From Hahellaceae bacterium (GTDB lineage Bacteria; Pseudomonadota; Gammaproteobacteria; Pseudomonadales; Oleiphilaceae): a stretch of DNA of 64,000 nt. Where the stretch lies: assembly GCA_024234505.1 (NCBI GenBank), contig JACKOD010000003.1, positions 248,001 to 312,000 on the forward strand. Reading direction: 5' to 3'. Positions 9,270-18,049 of this stretch are shown piece after piece; position 1 is the first letter of the stretch; each line of letters starts with the position of its first letter. Position numbers and translations under genes: made by a program. The notes beneath the pieces were generated by a model. That model made no database searches. It was not told the origin of the DNA and worked only from the letters and a program-made list of their open reading frames with translations.

Positions 9270-9433
9270 ATTGTTCACGCAATCACGTTTTTCTCTATAG
9301 CTTATTAACACGCCCACCGACAGCGGCTGGGCAGTAGGCGGCCCGTCCTCGGGGTGCTGTTCAGCTAATATGGCTCGCCTATCAGGGCGAGGACGCCCCT
9401 CGCTACAGTGTAATGGCGGCGAAATCAACAACC
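9270..9433 (-). repeat. Intergenic repeat copy A (MITE-like, about 160 bp)
   Basis: Read on the minus strand, this segment aligns with copies at 10561-10663 and 46604-46763. Shared blocks in order are GTTGTTGA near the start, GTAGCGAGGGGCGTC, CTCGCCC.GATAG, GAACAGC.CCCCGAGGA, GCCGCCT and GCTGTCG.TGGG, ending in AAAACGT. The GGGGCG/CGCCCC arms can form a hairpin. It lies downstream of the symporter, in inverted orientation relative to the other two copies. The right end carries about 8 extra bases compared with copy C. No open reading frame of its own is evident. Confidence 0.75.
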
Positions 9434-9586
9434 ATTAATATCTATTCACGCGGCAATCAATCATGAAGCCTGTTGTAAAAATGTCGGGTTATAGGTCTCA
9501 AATTTAATGATCTCCCCGCCTGAATAGTCAGGATTTGCTATAGTTAAGCTCAAGTTGTTAATGTTCAAATGAAATGAGCTCTGCAA

Positions 9587-10549
9587 ATGCCTGATTCAAC
9601 GATTAAAGTCGCTTCTTCCAATGAAACTGCGGCAGCGCAACCGAAGCCAACGCCGGGGAATGAAAACGTCAGTGCGACGGTAAAAGCTGCGCCCGGAGGC
9701 TCACGCCCGCATGTGACGCCCGTCAGTGCAGTGAATCTGGAGTACGCCGAAAAATATATTCAGCACCTCAACAAGCGCAACCGCAATCTCAATATCGGGC
9801 GGGGGGCGTGGATGCTGGCTGCCATTGTAATGGGAGCCTTTGCCGGTAAAACCTATATGGATTTACAGAATTCGCAATTTCAGCTTCGCCAGCAATCGAT
9901 GGCTCTGAAAACTGAGCTACAAAGTGTGCAAGCCTCGGAAGGCGAGTGGCAACAGAAAGCGGAACGTGCGCAGGCGGAACTTCTGAAATTGCAGCAAGGC
10001 TTTTCTCAGCTTACGGATGGTCAGGCGAGCACCAGTGACGATAATATGATTCAGTCGCTGAGCAATAAAATTAATGAATATGAGTCCCGCACGGCGCAAT
10101 TACAGTCTGAGCGAGACAACCTGCTTACCCAATATAAAAGCCTGAAAAAGACACTGGAAGATATTGAATCCCAATTTGCTAACGTTAGCAGCACCAAGGA
10201 GGATACGCTGAAGTTATTGGAGCAAAAGCAGGCCCGTATTGATGAACTCTCCACTAAGCTTTCCTTCAGTAATGATCAGCTCACGGGTTTAAAAAAGCAG
10301 CTTGACGACAGCAAAGCAGGATTCGAAGCTTTGGCTCGGCGTTATCAGGATACTAAACGGGATCAGCAGTCATTGGTTGCTCAGGTAGATAAAAGTCGTA
10401 CAGAACTAACTGAACAGAAAAAGCTGGTGAAAGAAAGCGAGCAGAAACTTCAGGCCAGCGCAGCAGAACTCGAGAAACTCAAAATCGATCACGCCGCACT
10501 GCAGGATAGTCTGAGGTTAATGGTACAACCAATCATTCCGGGTAAATGA
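9587..10549 (+). CDS. Single-pass membrane protein with long coiled coil, unknown function
   Basis: This 320-aa protein has a disordered N-terminus rich in Ala, Pro, Lys and Thr (residues 1-50). One membrane helix follows at about 73-90 (WMLAAIVMGAFAGKTYM). Almost continuous coiled coil occupies 93-310, rich in Gln, Leu, Lys and Glu heptads. No catalytic domain is visible. Topology is probably N-in with the coiled coil in the periplasm, though the reverse cannot be excluded. It stands alone between two copies of the intergenic repeat. I do not recognise the family; a scaffold or envelope spacer role is only a guess from shape. Confidence 0.75.
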   Translation: MPDSTIKVASSNETAAAQPKPTPGNENVSATVKAAPGGSRPHVTPVSAVNLEYAEKYIQHLNKRNRNLNIGRGAWMLAAIVMGAFAGKTYMDLQNSQFQLRQQSMALKTELQSVQASEGEWQQKAERAQAELLKLQQGFSQLTDGQASTSDDNMIQSLSNKINEYESRTAQLQSERDNLLTQYKSLKKTLEDIESQFANVSSTKEDTLKLLEQKQARIDELSTKLSFSNDQLTGLKKQLDDSKAGFEALARRYQDTKRDQQSLVAQVDKSRTELTEQKKLVKESEQKLQASAAELEKLKIDHAALQDSLRLMVQPIIPGK

Positions 10550-10560
10550 TTACTTTGTCC

Positions 10561-10663
10561 GGGGGCTGTTGACGTTAGTTTCATTCACTCGGTAGCGAGG
10601 GGCGTGCTCGCCCCGATAGTCGGCCACATTAGCGAACAGCGCCCCGAGGATCGGCCGCCTGCC
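10561..10663 (+). repeat. Intergenic repeat copy B (right end missing)
   Basis: It begins GGGGGCTGTTGACGTT, then GGTAGCGAGGGGCGTGCTCG, CCCCGATAG, CGGCCACATTAGCGAACAGC, GCCCCGAGGA and GGCCGCCTGC, collinear with copies A and C. After about 10663 the similarity stops and the terminal inverted sequence of copy C is not found, so this copy looks truncated. It sits in the gap between convergent genes ending at 10549 and 10698. Confidence 0.75.
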
Positions 10664-10697
10664 TCCCTTCCCAAAGGTCGAAAAGCGGCTGGTATGT

Positions 10698-11906
10698 TTA
10701 GCGTAGTTGCGCGGATGTTTTTTCCAATAGTCGCCGCGCAATAATGAGCTGTTGAATCTGCTGCGTACCTTCGAAAATATCGAGAATTTTAGAATCGCGC
10801 GCCCATTTCTCCAGCAGGTGCTTTTCGCTGTAGCCTAAAGATCCACAGAGTTCGCTGCAACGCAGTGTAATATGATTAGCACTGCGGCCTGCTTTCGCTT
10901 TGGCCATGGAGGCTTCTTTTGAGTTTGGCATCCCGTTATCAGCCATCCATGCGGCTTTCAAAGTGAGCAGGCGAGAGGCTTCGAGATCGGCTTCCATGCG
11001 ATATAGCTCGGCGACGGCTGCGTGACTGTTAAATAAGGGGTGTTGATAATCGGCTTGTATGCCTTCGCGCCCGAGCAGTTCTCGGGTCAGTTCCAGTGAG
11101 GCCCGGGCGACGCCGACAGCCATGGCAGCGACTACAGGCCGGGTATTATCGAACGTCTGCATGACACCGCCAAAGCCTTGTTTGGTATCAATATCAGGGC
11201 TGCCCAGCAGATTTTCTTTGGGGATCCGGCAATCGGTAAATACCAGTGTGGCGGTGTCCGATGCTCGAATGCCCAGTTTTTTCTCCAGCCTCACCAATTC
11301 CATTCCGGGCGTACCTTTTTCTACGACAAAGGACTTGATAGCGGCGCGCCCCAGGGACTTGTCCAGTGTTGCCCATACCACAACGGCGTCACAACGACTG
11401 CCCGCCGTGACGAAAATCTTCTCGCCATTGATAACGTAGTCATCGCCATCGAGTCTTGCAGTAGTGGTGATGCTTGCCGAGTCTGATCCAGCCCCTGGCT
11501 CGGTGATCGCCATCGCGGCCCAATGGTGTTTGAAACGTTCGAGTTGTTCCTCATTGGCAACTGCCGCAATGGCGGCATTGCCCAAACCCTGACGGGGCAG
11601 ACTTAAGGCGAGCCCTACATCGCCCCAGCAAAGTTCTATCAGGCCCAGCACGGTAGACATGTTCGTTCCATTCACAATACGTTGCTGGGCTGGATCTTTA
11701 TGCTGGCGTAATTTACTCGCGCCTGCGCCACCATGCAGGTCGCTGTCATTCATGCCATCCATAATGGAGGCGAGCATGTCGAGCTCTACCGGATAGGCGT
11801 GCTCCAGTCGATCATATTTACGTGAGATGGTACGGAAGACTTCGGTAGCCACCTGGTGTGCCTGATGAATGATCGCATTGAATTTACGTGGAATTTCCAG
11901 ATTCAT
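10698..11906 (-). CDS. Acyl-CoA dehydrogenase, apparently catalytic member of a pair
   Basis: A 402-aa flavoenzyme of the acyl-CoA dehydrogenase family, which oxidises acyl-CoA to trans-2-enoyl-CoA with FAD and passes electrons to ETF. The canonical AMAITEPGAGSDSAS motif sits near residue 135 and is followed by INGEK. A C-terminal RDSKILDIFEGTQQIQ carries the Glu of the EGT motif, the catalytic base in the MCAD type. The longest frame begins at TTG 11936, but ATG 11906 has AGGA nine bases upstream. It lies 75 bases downstream of a divergent-sequence paralogue (11982-13292), likely in one operon. Substrate is not predictable from sequence. Confidence 0.85.
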   Translation of the reverse strand: MNLEIPRKFNAIIHQAHQVATEVFRTISRKYDRLEHAYPVELDMLASIMDGMNDSDLHGGAGASKLRQHKDPAQQRIVNGTNMSTVLGLIELCWGDVGLALSLPRQGLGNAAIAAVANEEQLERFKHHWAAMAITEPGAGSDSASITTTARLDGDDYVINGEKIFVTAGSRCDAVVVWATLDKSLGRAAIKSFVVEKGTPGMELVRLEKKLGIRASDTATLVFTDCRIPKENLLGSPDIDTKQGFGGVMQTFDNTRPVVAAMAVGVARASLELTRELLGREGIQADYQHPLFNSHAAVAELYRMEADLEASRLLTLKAAWMADNGMPNSKEASMAKAKAGRSANHITLRCSELCGSLGYSEKHLLEKWARDSKILDIFEGTQQIQQLIIARRLLEKTSAQLR

Positions 11907-11981
11907 AAAATGGTGTCCTGATTCCCTGTCGAACAATGCACGTTAGGACGTGCCTTTCGTAATGGTTAACGCCGGATGTAT

Positions 11982-13292
11982 TCAGGCATGAAGTCCGCTA
12001 TACAGCGAGGCGACGATACGTAAATCTCGATACCAGTGTTCGACCGGGTGCTCCTTGATAAATCCGTGGCCGCCCAGTAGTTGCACGCCTTGTGTTGCAA
12101 TTTCCATCGCCTTCTCTGCACACAAAACGCGGGCCAGATAGATTTCACGGTGGCTGGGCAGCTTCTGATCGTAACGGCTTGCCGCTCGCTGAGTTAATAA
12201 CCTCATGCTTTCGAGTTCAATGCCCATATTGGCAATGATAAAGGCAACGGATTGACGATGGCTGATGGGTTCGCCAAACGCGTATCGCTCATTGCAGTAG
12301 GGAATGACATAATCCAGCACGGCCTGACAGGTTCCGATCGCCAATCCGCAAAGCGCTAGCGAGGCCAGGTCGGTGTAATCCTGATAGTTGAAATCGGCGG
12401 TGCCCAATAGATTGGACTCGTCAATTTCGACCTGCTCGAATCGGGCTTCGCAAAGTTGTGCGCCGCGAACCCCCATACCATTGTCCCGTGCGATGCTGAT
12501 GCCTTTTAGTGCCGCATCGACAATGGCAACGTGCGTGCGGCCATTAGGGGTTTGCGCGGTCACCAGAAAGATATCGGCGTCTTCGGCCATGGGAACCGCA
12601 CATTTAAGACCGCTCAGTTTGTAACCGTTTTCACTGGGGGTGAGGGTGGTCGTCAATTGATTCGGTGTAAACAACACCCTGGGCTCATTACTGGCTATCG
12701 TTGCATTGGCTTGAGGGTGGTTTAACAGCGTAGGGAGCCAGCGTTGCTGTTGATCCGGTGTGCCCCAGCGTACCAACGCACTTGCGGTACTCATATTTCC
12801 TAGCAGTGCCAGGGCAATGCCCATATCGCCCCAGGCTAATCGTTCTGCGATGAGTGTGGAGGTGACACAAGCGGGTTTACTTGCATAGCCTCCCAGCACT
12901 TCCGGAATAACCGCTTCGACCAGTCCCAGCGCTCGTGCCTGCTCGCGAATTTCATCTGGTAGGATACCGTACTCATCAATGGAAGACGCCTGTGGCCGCA
13001 GTATCTCCCGCGCAAACTGATTCAGACTATCGCAGATAAGTTGCTGCTCTTCGGTGAGCGACAAGTCAAAGAGTGGGGAGCTGAGTTTTTCTTCGCGACT
13101 GAGCCTTATTGGAATCAGTTGGCGCGCTTTCTGAAAACGGTCATTGGCGGTGTTAATAACCTGAAAGCCGGTGCGCGTGGAGTAGTAAGCGATTTTTTCG
13201 GCGGGTTTACGCAGACCAAGTTTATCTACCCAGGTAGAGCCTGCGAATTTGTTCACCGCAGATAGAGTAAAGCCAATCGGATCTTTTGCCAT
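11982..13292 (-). CDS. Acyl-CoA dehydrogenase-like protein lacking usual catalytic motifs
   Basis: A 436-aa protein with the overall acyl-CoA dehydrogenase fold pattern: helical N-domain at about 75-190, mid-domain, and C-domain with LLGGHGFIKEHPVEHWYRDLRI. The region equivalent to the EPGAGSD flavin/substrate loop reads NEPRVLFTPNQL. The chain stops at RIVASLYSGLHA just where EGT and a further helix would follow, so the usual Glu base is absent. There is also an N-terminal extension of about 70 residues. Start ATG 13292 has AAGGAG six bases upstream. It precedes the intact paralogue in the same direction. A non-catalytic or flavin-free partner subunit is the favoured reading. Confidence 0.82.
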   Translation of the reverse strand: MAKDPIGFTLSAVNKFAGSTWVDKLGLRKPAEKIAYYSTRTGFQVINTANDRFQKARQLIPIRLSREEKLSSPLFDLSLTEEQQLICDSLNQFAREILRPQASSIDEYGILPDEIREQARALGLVEAVIPEVLGGYASKPACVTSTLIAERLAWGDMGIALALLGNMSTASALVRWGTPDQQQRWLPTLLNHPQANATIASNEPRVLFTPNQLTTTLTPSENGYKLSGLKCAVPMAEDADIFLVTAQTPNGRTHVAIVDAALKGISIARDNGMGVRGAQLCEARFEQVEIDESNLLGTADFNYQDYTDLASLALCGLAIGTCQAVLDYVIPYCNERYAFGEPISHRQSVAFIIANMGIELESMRLLTQRAASRYDQKLPSHREIYLARVLCAEKAMEIATQGVQLLGGHGFIKEHPVEHWYRDLRIVASLYSGLHA

Positions 13293-13542
13293 GAACTTCT
13301 CCTTGTTGGTCCATCGCTGCCTGAGTTTGCTTTATTCGGAAGGCTGCGATGGATGCAAAGTAACCTGTCAGGCTTATTGCCGACATTGGCGCTCGTGTAG
13401 GGCACCGATGTCAGCAGAGCCAATGGTTAAACTTGACATTTATTTCATTGTTGGGCGGTCAGCGCCATCCTGCAGAAAATGTATCGTAAGACGGAAAATA
13501 TTAAGCAGGCGCTTTTAGCTTGGCAACCCAAGGCATTCAATA

Positions 13543-14232
13543 TTAAGGCAGTGCGATTCGAAAAACACCGCCACCCCATTCACCGCCGTTTTCCAACTCA
13601 ATAAAGCCCTGTTTACCTGCTTGCTGGTGTAGATAGGCCACTTGTGAAGCGAAATACAAACCTAAACTGGTACTGCCTGTATCGAAATCAATGCCTTTTT
13701 GAATTTCGCCGGGGGCGTCCAGCATCGCCTTGGGATAACCCCGTCCGTTGTCATCGATTTCGATCACCAGCCACCCATCGCGCTCAAAGGCGCGTAATGC
13801 AATTTTATCCTGCGTATAGCGGGCGGCATTGGTGAGTGTGTTATTGAGAATGCCGGCAATGAGATCCCGATCAAAATAGCCGACCAGATCCCGGTCGCAA
13901 TCGACTTGCATGTCAATATTTCGGGCATTGAAAAGCAACTCGTAGCGAACCACCTGCTCATCAAGAAAATCACTGACATAATGCTCTTCGACATGCACAC
14001 CGAGACTCTGATCCTGTAAACGATAGATTCCCAGCAGCTGAATCAGATCGTTATTCACTCGTTCTGCTTCATATTGCAAGGTGGCCATTTTGCCTGAGCC
14101 ACGCATTTCGGGGGGGAGTTCTTCAACGATGGTTTCGAGCGAATGCAGTAACATGCTGAGTGAGTTTTTCATATCGTGCACAGCACTCGCCATGACCATG
14201 GCGAAATCGGGTTTTTTGGCAAGGCTTTTCAT
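13543..14232 (-). CDS. Small cytoplasmic sensor histidine kinase
   Basis: This 229-aa kinase core has no membrane segment or sensor domain. The phospho-acceptor region is SAVHDMKNSL (H19). The ATPase domain shows an N-box (NNTLTNAARYT, about 117-127), a DDNGRGYP G1 box and a STSLGLYFA G2 box. The gene follows the REC-TPR regulator after 46 bases in the same direction, with AGGA seven bases before the ATG, so the two form a two-component operon. With no sensor part of its own, it probably receives its signal through a partner protein, possibly the TPR part of the regulator. The input is unknown. Confidence 0.85.
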   Translation of the reverse strand: MKSLAKKPDFAMVMASAVHDMKNSLSMLLHSLETIVEELPPEMRGSGKMATLQYEAERVNNDLIQLLGIYRLQDQSLGVHVEEHYVSDFLDEQVVRYELLFNARNIDMQVDCDRDLVGYFDRDLIAGILNNTLTNAARYTQDKIALRAFERDGWLVIEIDDNGRGYPKAMLDAPGEIQKGIDFDTGSTSLGLYFASQVAYLHQQAGKQGFIELENGGEWGGGVFRIALP

Positions 14233-14278
14233 GATGCGTTCCTGGCTTGGTACAGCGAAACTAAAGTAGTCAATTGGA

Positions 14279-15910
14279 TTAGCTCTTTATCTGCGACAAT
14301 TTGCTGACGAGGTGTTGGTAGCGTTTGAATTGTCGGTGCTGTGGGGGAATGTGTGCAACGTTATCCAGGCAGGTCTTTGCCATTCGAAGCCACTCGAAAT
14401 TCATGCCCTGGGTATCCATCGCTTTCATCAATACCTGCACCAGGTTGAGGTTCAGTGCAGGATGACGTGGCGTGACTTCCAATGCCTCTTTAAAGGTGGT
14501 GACGGCATCCCCCAGCTTGCCTTGTTCAAACAAACTGATCCCTTTGCGATTCAGCTCGCGGGCCTTTATTTTGTTCTGCAGATTGACGGGTTCATCGAGC
14601 AACTCTTCAATGCGATTCATAACACCCTGATCGCTGCCATACTTGTCAGCAAGGGAGTGCAGTAACTTTTCGGCACGTTCACTTTCATTCATGGCATAAA
14701 GGGTATGGGCCATTTCGAGCCCGGCTTCGATGCCCAGTTCATTTTGTTTTACCAGACTTTCGACCCGTGCCATGCTCTTTTTACTGGCGGCTTCGTTTTT
14801 CTGACCAGCATGTACGCGTGTTTCGATCATCAGTGCGTTGAGCTGAATCTCTTTGTTGTCCTCGAAGCGTTTGGTCGCTTTACCAAGTGTTTGCAAAGCT
14901 TCTTTGGCATAACTTTTTCCTTTTTCCGTCAGGTCGCCTTCGCTAAGATCGGAAAGACAACGGCTCAGGTTCAGATAGTTATCAGGCTTTTCGTAAACCG
15001 AATTGGTACCGAATTTGACCGTGGCACGCCAGGCTTGTGCGGCGGCTTCAATGTCCTGATTTATCTGGGCAAGTTCACCTAAGTGCTGTTGGCGAGGAAT
15101 GGTTCGAGGCGAAAGGTTGACCGCTTTTTGGAGTGTACTTTGGGCTTCCTTTTTGCGGCCTTTTTTCTCTAATGCGGTGGCCAGGTAGTCGTAAGCTTCC
15201 ATTTGTTCTGGGTTTTCTTCAATAACTTTTTGCAGGGTGGCAATGGCGGCATCGTAATTTTGCTGACCCAGCTGCACTTTACCCAAACCGATGCGTGCCC
15301 AGCAGATTTCACGTCGTCCCAGTATGTCTTCGTAAATCTTCTGCGCGTGAACATAATCGCCGGTGTCGTAATAAAGGCCGGCCAGGGTTTTAAAACACCA
15401 CCCTTGATAGCGCCCGCCTTTCTTTAATTCCAAAAGACACAAGCTAATGGCTTTAGGCAGGTTTTCCAGATCAATTTCATTGGTAATGGGCAGTAAATCT
15501 TCGCGTTGGGCAATGAGTCCGTCAAGGCGCTTTTGTAGCGATGCTTTAGTAATAGGTTTGGCGATATAACAGTCGGGCTGATATTCACGCGCGCCCATCA
15601 CAATGTCTTTGGACGTTTCTGCGGTAATCAAAATGAATATGCTGCTGGTTTTCAGGCGCTTGGATTGTCGCAGATCTTCAAGCACCTGCTGACCATTTTT
15701 TCCATCGCCCATATTAAAATCGCAAAGCACGATGTCGTAGCTTTCGGAATTGCATTTATTAATCGCATCGTCACCGTTGTTGGCCGTGTCGATATGTTCC
15801 ACGCCAAAACCGCGTACCATGCCTTTGATCGACATACGAAAATTTTCGAAGTCATCGACCACCAGAAATTTTAATCTGCGATAGACTTTGATTAAGTGAA
15901 TGTTGCTCAG
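14279..15910 (-). CDS. Response regulator with TPR repeats (REC-TPR)
   Basis: The protein has an N-terminal receiver (VVDDFENFR acidic pair, CDFNMGDGKNG with phospho-Asp, IAKPI lysine) and about 350 residues of TPR helices, with no DNA-binding or enzymatic output. It probably acts by protein-protein contact, with the kinase just downstream. The start is odd: the first ATG/GTG/TTG in frame is GTG at 15862, which would delete the first beta strand of the receiver. The frame is open and protein-like further upstream (IHLIKVYRRLKFLVVDD) back to a TGA at 15965-15967, without a standard start codon. CTG at 15910 with GGAG eight bases before it is proposed here; ATT starts are also possible. With CTG the protein is 543 aa, with GTG 527 aa. 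Confidence 0.85.
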   Translation of the reverse strand: MSNIHLIKVYRRLKFLVVDDFENFRMSIKGMVRGFGVEHIDTANNGDDAINKCNSESYDIVLCDFNMGDGKNGQQVLEDLRQSKRLKTSSIFILITAETSKDIVMGAREYQPDCYIAKPITKASLQKRLDGLIAQREDLLPITNEIDLENLPKAISLCLLELKKGGRYQGWCFKTLAGLYYDTGDYVHAQKIYEDILGRREICWARIGLGKVQLGQQNYDAAIATLQKVIEENPEQMEAYDYLATALEKKGRKKEAQSTLQKAVNLSPRTIPRQQHLGELAQINQDIEAAAQAWRATVKFGTNSVYEKPDNYLNLSRCLSDLSEGDLTEKGKSYAKEALQTLGKATKRFEDNKEIQLNALMIETRVHAGQKNEAASKKSMARVESLVKQNELGIEAGLEMAHTLYAMNESERAEKLLHSLADKYGSDQGVMNRIEELLDEPVNLQNKIKARELNRKGISLFEQGKLGDAVTTFKEALEVTPRHPALNLNLVQVLMKAMDTQGMNFEWLRMAKTCLDNVAHIPPQHRQFKRYQHLVSKLSQIKS

Positions 15911-16075
15911 AGTCGGATCTCCAATCGCCAGTAGGGCCTGTTGATATTGATTGGTGTTATTAGATCAGCGCACAAACGGCCTGAGATTCATACAGGCGTT
16001 TCAATGCTTAAGTGTAGCAACGATTTTGACAAATGCCGCGAATTAGCTTTGTTGCGTTTAACGAGAGGCATACTC

Positions 16076-16110
16076 AGCGCATGCCTCGCAAATATGAGGA
16101 AGCATGCGCT
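16076..16110. other. Strong palindromic hairpin
   Basis: AGCGCATGC at the left pairs perfectly with GCATGCGCT at the right, and an inner CTC/GAG adds pairs across a small bulge. It lies about 25 bases beyond the stop of the small minus-strand gene at 16135. No T-run follows on either strand, so it is not a classical terminator; it could stabilise an mRNA 3' end or be a protein site. Confidence 0.5.
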
Positions 16111-16134
16111 ATACAATAACGGGGTCTTGTTACG

Positions 16135-16434
16135 CTACCATCCTGCAACGGCTAGTTGTGCACAGGTTTCCTGATACGCCGGAAACCCCAGTGCCAGGCC
16201 TTCACAGAAAATATCGTGGGCTTCAAGTCCAGGAAAGCGTGACTGTAAAACGGCTAACGGGGCAATGTCGGTTTCTATCAGTAAATCGCACCCCGACTCA
16301 TGAAGCCACACTCGATCGACATTGTTAAAACTGCGACCCAATAAAACATAACGCGGGTACAGATCCTGATTCTGAATGCGTTTTTGCAGGAGGCGCTCAA
16401 ATTGCTCTGGTATTGCTTGATACGTTAGTGGCAT
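16135..16434 (-). CDS. Hypothetical 99-aa protein
   Basis: The start codon at 16434 is preceded by GGAGAGG eight bases upstream, which is good support for a real gene. The product is soluble, with no signal peptide or membrane helix. The composition is ordinary (RVWLHESGCDLLIETD region) and no recognised motif is present. It lies downstream of the REC-REC-GGDEF gene in the same direction with a gap of about 190 bases, so it is probably transcribed separately. I do not recognise the family. Confidence 0.6.
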   Translation of the reverse strand: MPLTYQAIPEQFERLLQKRIQNQDLYPRYVLLGRSFNNVDRVWLHESGCDLLIETDIAPLAVLQSRFPGLEAHDIFCEGLALGFPAYQETCAQLAVAGW

Positions 16435-16627
16435 CAGGTAATCCTCTCCAAAGTTTCAGTTCAATCCGTTGTACTGCGATGACTGCCATGTTGTCTGGCG
16501 TGGCAATCTGTAAAAGTATCGTATCGCTGCCGTATTAGATAGACAAGCTACGTAGGAGTCTTTACAAATTGATGACAGAAACAACGCTATCTTACTGATT
16601 GAGCATAGTTCGCATTTTTAACCTTGT

Positions 16628-18049
16628 CTAAAAGGGTGGTGTCTGGCTGACTTCTGAGCCGAAAGCGAGCTGATCCCGTCCGCGGGATTTCGCCAAATAT
16701 AGTTGTTCATCCGCTTGATTGAGAACGTGCTCGCGCTGTTGAGTCTGAACCGGACGACACAATTGCAGCCCCACGCTAACCGTGACCCGTCCTTTACCCT
16801 CATTGTCTTCGTGATTGATATTCAGGCCCCGAACCGCATCGATAAGTGATTGGGCAAATTGGCGAGCCGTGTCTGGAGTGGTGTTTGCCAGCAACACTAC
16901 AAACTCCTCGCCTCCCATTCTGGCAACGTAGTCTGTGCTGCGCTTGCGGCTCTGATAGAGGGCATTGGCCACACTTATCAGGCATTGATCGCCCATGGGG
17001 TGGCCGTAGCGGTCGTTATATTTTTTGAAATTGTCGATATCTATCATCATTAAGACCAGGGTTTCACTGTGCCGACAAGCTCTGAACCATTCTCTGCGAA
17101 AGAGTTCCTCGAAGCTGCGTCGATTGGGAATTTGTGTGAGCGCATCGGTCAGCGAAAGCTTTTTTAATAAGTCGCGGTTGTGAACTAACTCCAGCAGGTT
17201 GCGGGCTCTCGCTTTGACGATCGACGGGCGGTACGGCTTTACAATATAGTCGATCGCGCCAGCGGCCAGCCCTTTGGCCTCGTCGTCGGCACTATCCAGT
17301 GACGTTACGAAAACAACCGGAGTGTCTTCCGAGCCGGGTAGTCGCTTGAATGATTCACACAAGGTGTAGCCATCGGTGTCGGGTAGCATGACATCCAGCA
17401 TAATCAGGTGCGGTCGAACATCGCGACCAATACGCAGGGCATCCGCGCCGGTGGTGGCAAAATACAGGTCATATTCGTTGGCCAGAATGGTATCGAGTAT
17501 TTCGATACTGGCGACGGAATCATCCACAATCAGAATGCGTTGTTTGTCTTCCTGGAGGTCGCTTTCATTGGCTTGCCTGGTGAGCTCCCACTGCTGCTGC
17601 TCTTGTTCGAGTATCTGCTCCTCCCGCTCCAATGAGTTGTTCAATGCTGTTCGCAGGCTGGTCAGCGTGAGTTGGGAGTGAATTTTATTTATCAGTTCCC
17701 GTAAATCGCTGGTGGTGAAATAGCAATCGGAGGCTCCTCGATCGTAAGCCTCAATCAGCTGGGGGATAGCCTCGTTGTGCCCGAACATAATCACCGGCAG
17801 ATGTGACCAGGGCGACGCATGGCGTAATTGGTGACAACACTGCACTCCCGTCTGGTCAGGCAAAGAAAAATTTACCAAAACAATATCTACCGTGTGTTTC
17901 TGTAACGTGCCGAGTGCCTCTGTGAGCGTAGAGGCATAAGTCAGCGAGAAATGCGGTTCGAGTATCGTCAAGCTGGCCTGTTGGTCCTGTAACCCGATCA
18001 GCAGGACTCTTGGGGGTGTTTCGTAGGTTAAATCGGCAGATTTAGTCAT
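16628..18049 (-). CDS. Response regulator diguanylate cyclase (REC-REC-GGDEF)
   Basis: A 473-aa cytoplasmic protein with two receivers and a GGDEF output. The first receiver (about 14-130) has Asn60 where the phospho-Asp belongs (LVNFSLPD) and Thr in place of the conserved Lys, so it is a pseudo-receiver. A helical linker at 135-165 precedes the second receiver (about 170-290), which is intact (LIVDDS, D219 in MLDVMLPD, VKPY). The GGDEF domain (about 310-465) has an active ARMGGEEF and an I-site RSTD. The ATG at 18049 overlaps the stop of the upstream hybrid kinase (ATGACTAA), so translation is coupled; a longer TTG start at 18064 is less likely. It is the predicted c-di-GMP output of the TonB-YfiR-kinase locus. 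Confidence 0.9.
   Translation of the reverse strand: MTKSADLTYETPPRVLLIGLQDQQASLTILEPHFSLTYASTLTEALGTLQKHTVDIVLVNFSLPDQTGVQCCHQLRHASPWSHLPVIMFGHNEAIPQLIEAYDRGASDCYFTTSDLRELINKIHSQLTLTSLRTALNNSLEREEQILEQEQQQWELTRQANESDLQEDKQRILIVDDSVASIEILDTILANEYDLYFATTGADALRIGRDVRPHLIMLDVMLPDTDGYTLCESFKRLPGSEDTPVVFVTSLDSADDEAKGLAAGAIDYIVKPYRPSIVKARARNLLELVHNRDLLKKLSLTDALTQIPNRRSFEELFRREWFRACRHSETLVLMMIDIDNFKKYNDRYGHPMGDQCLISVANALYQSRKRSTDYVARMGGEEFVVLLANTTPDTARQFAQSLIDAVRGLNINHEDNEGKGRVTVSVGLQLCRPVQTQQREHVLNQADEQLYLAKSRGRDQLAFGSEVSQTPPF

Noticed and set aside
10550..10741. Minus-strand open frame across the intergenic repeat copy B
   Set aside because: It is made mostly of repeat sequence, and the corresponding frame is not kept in copies A and C.
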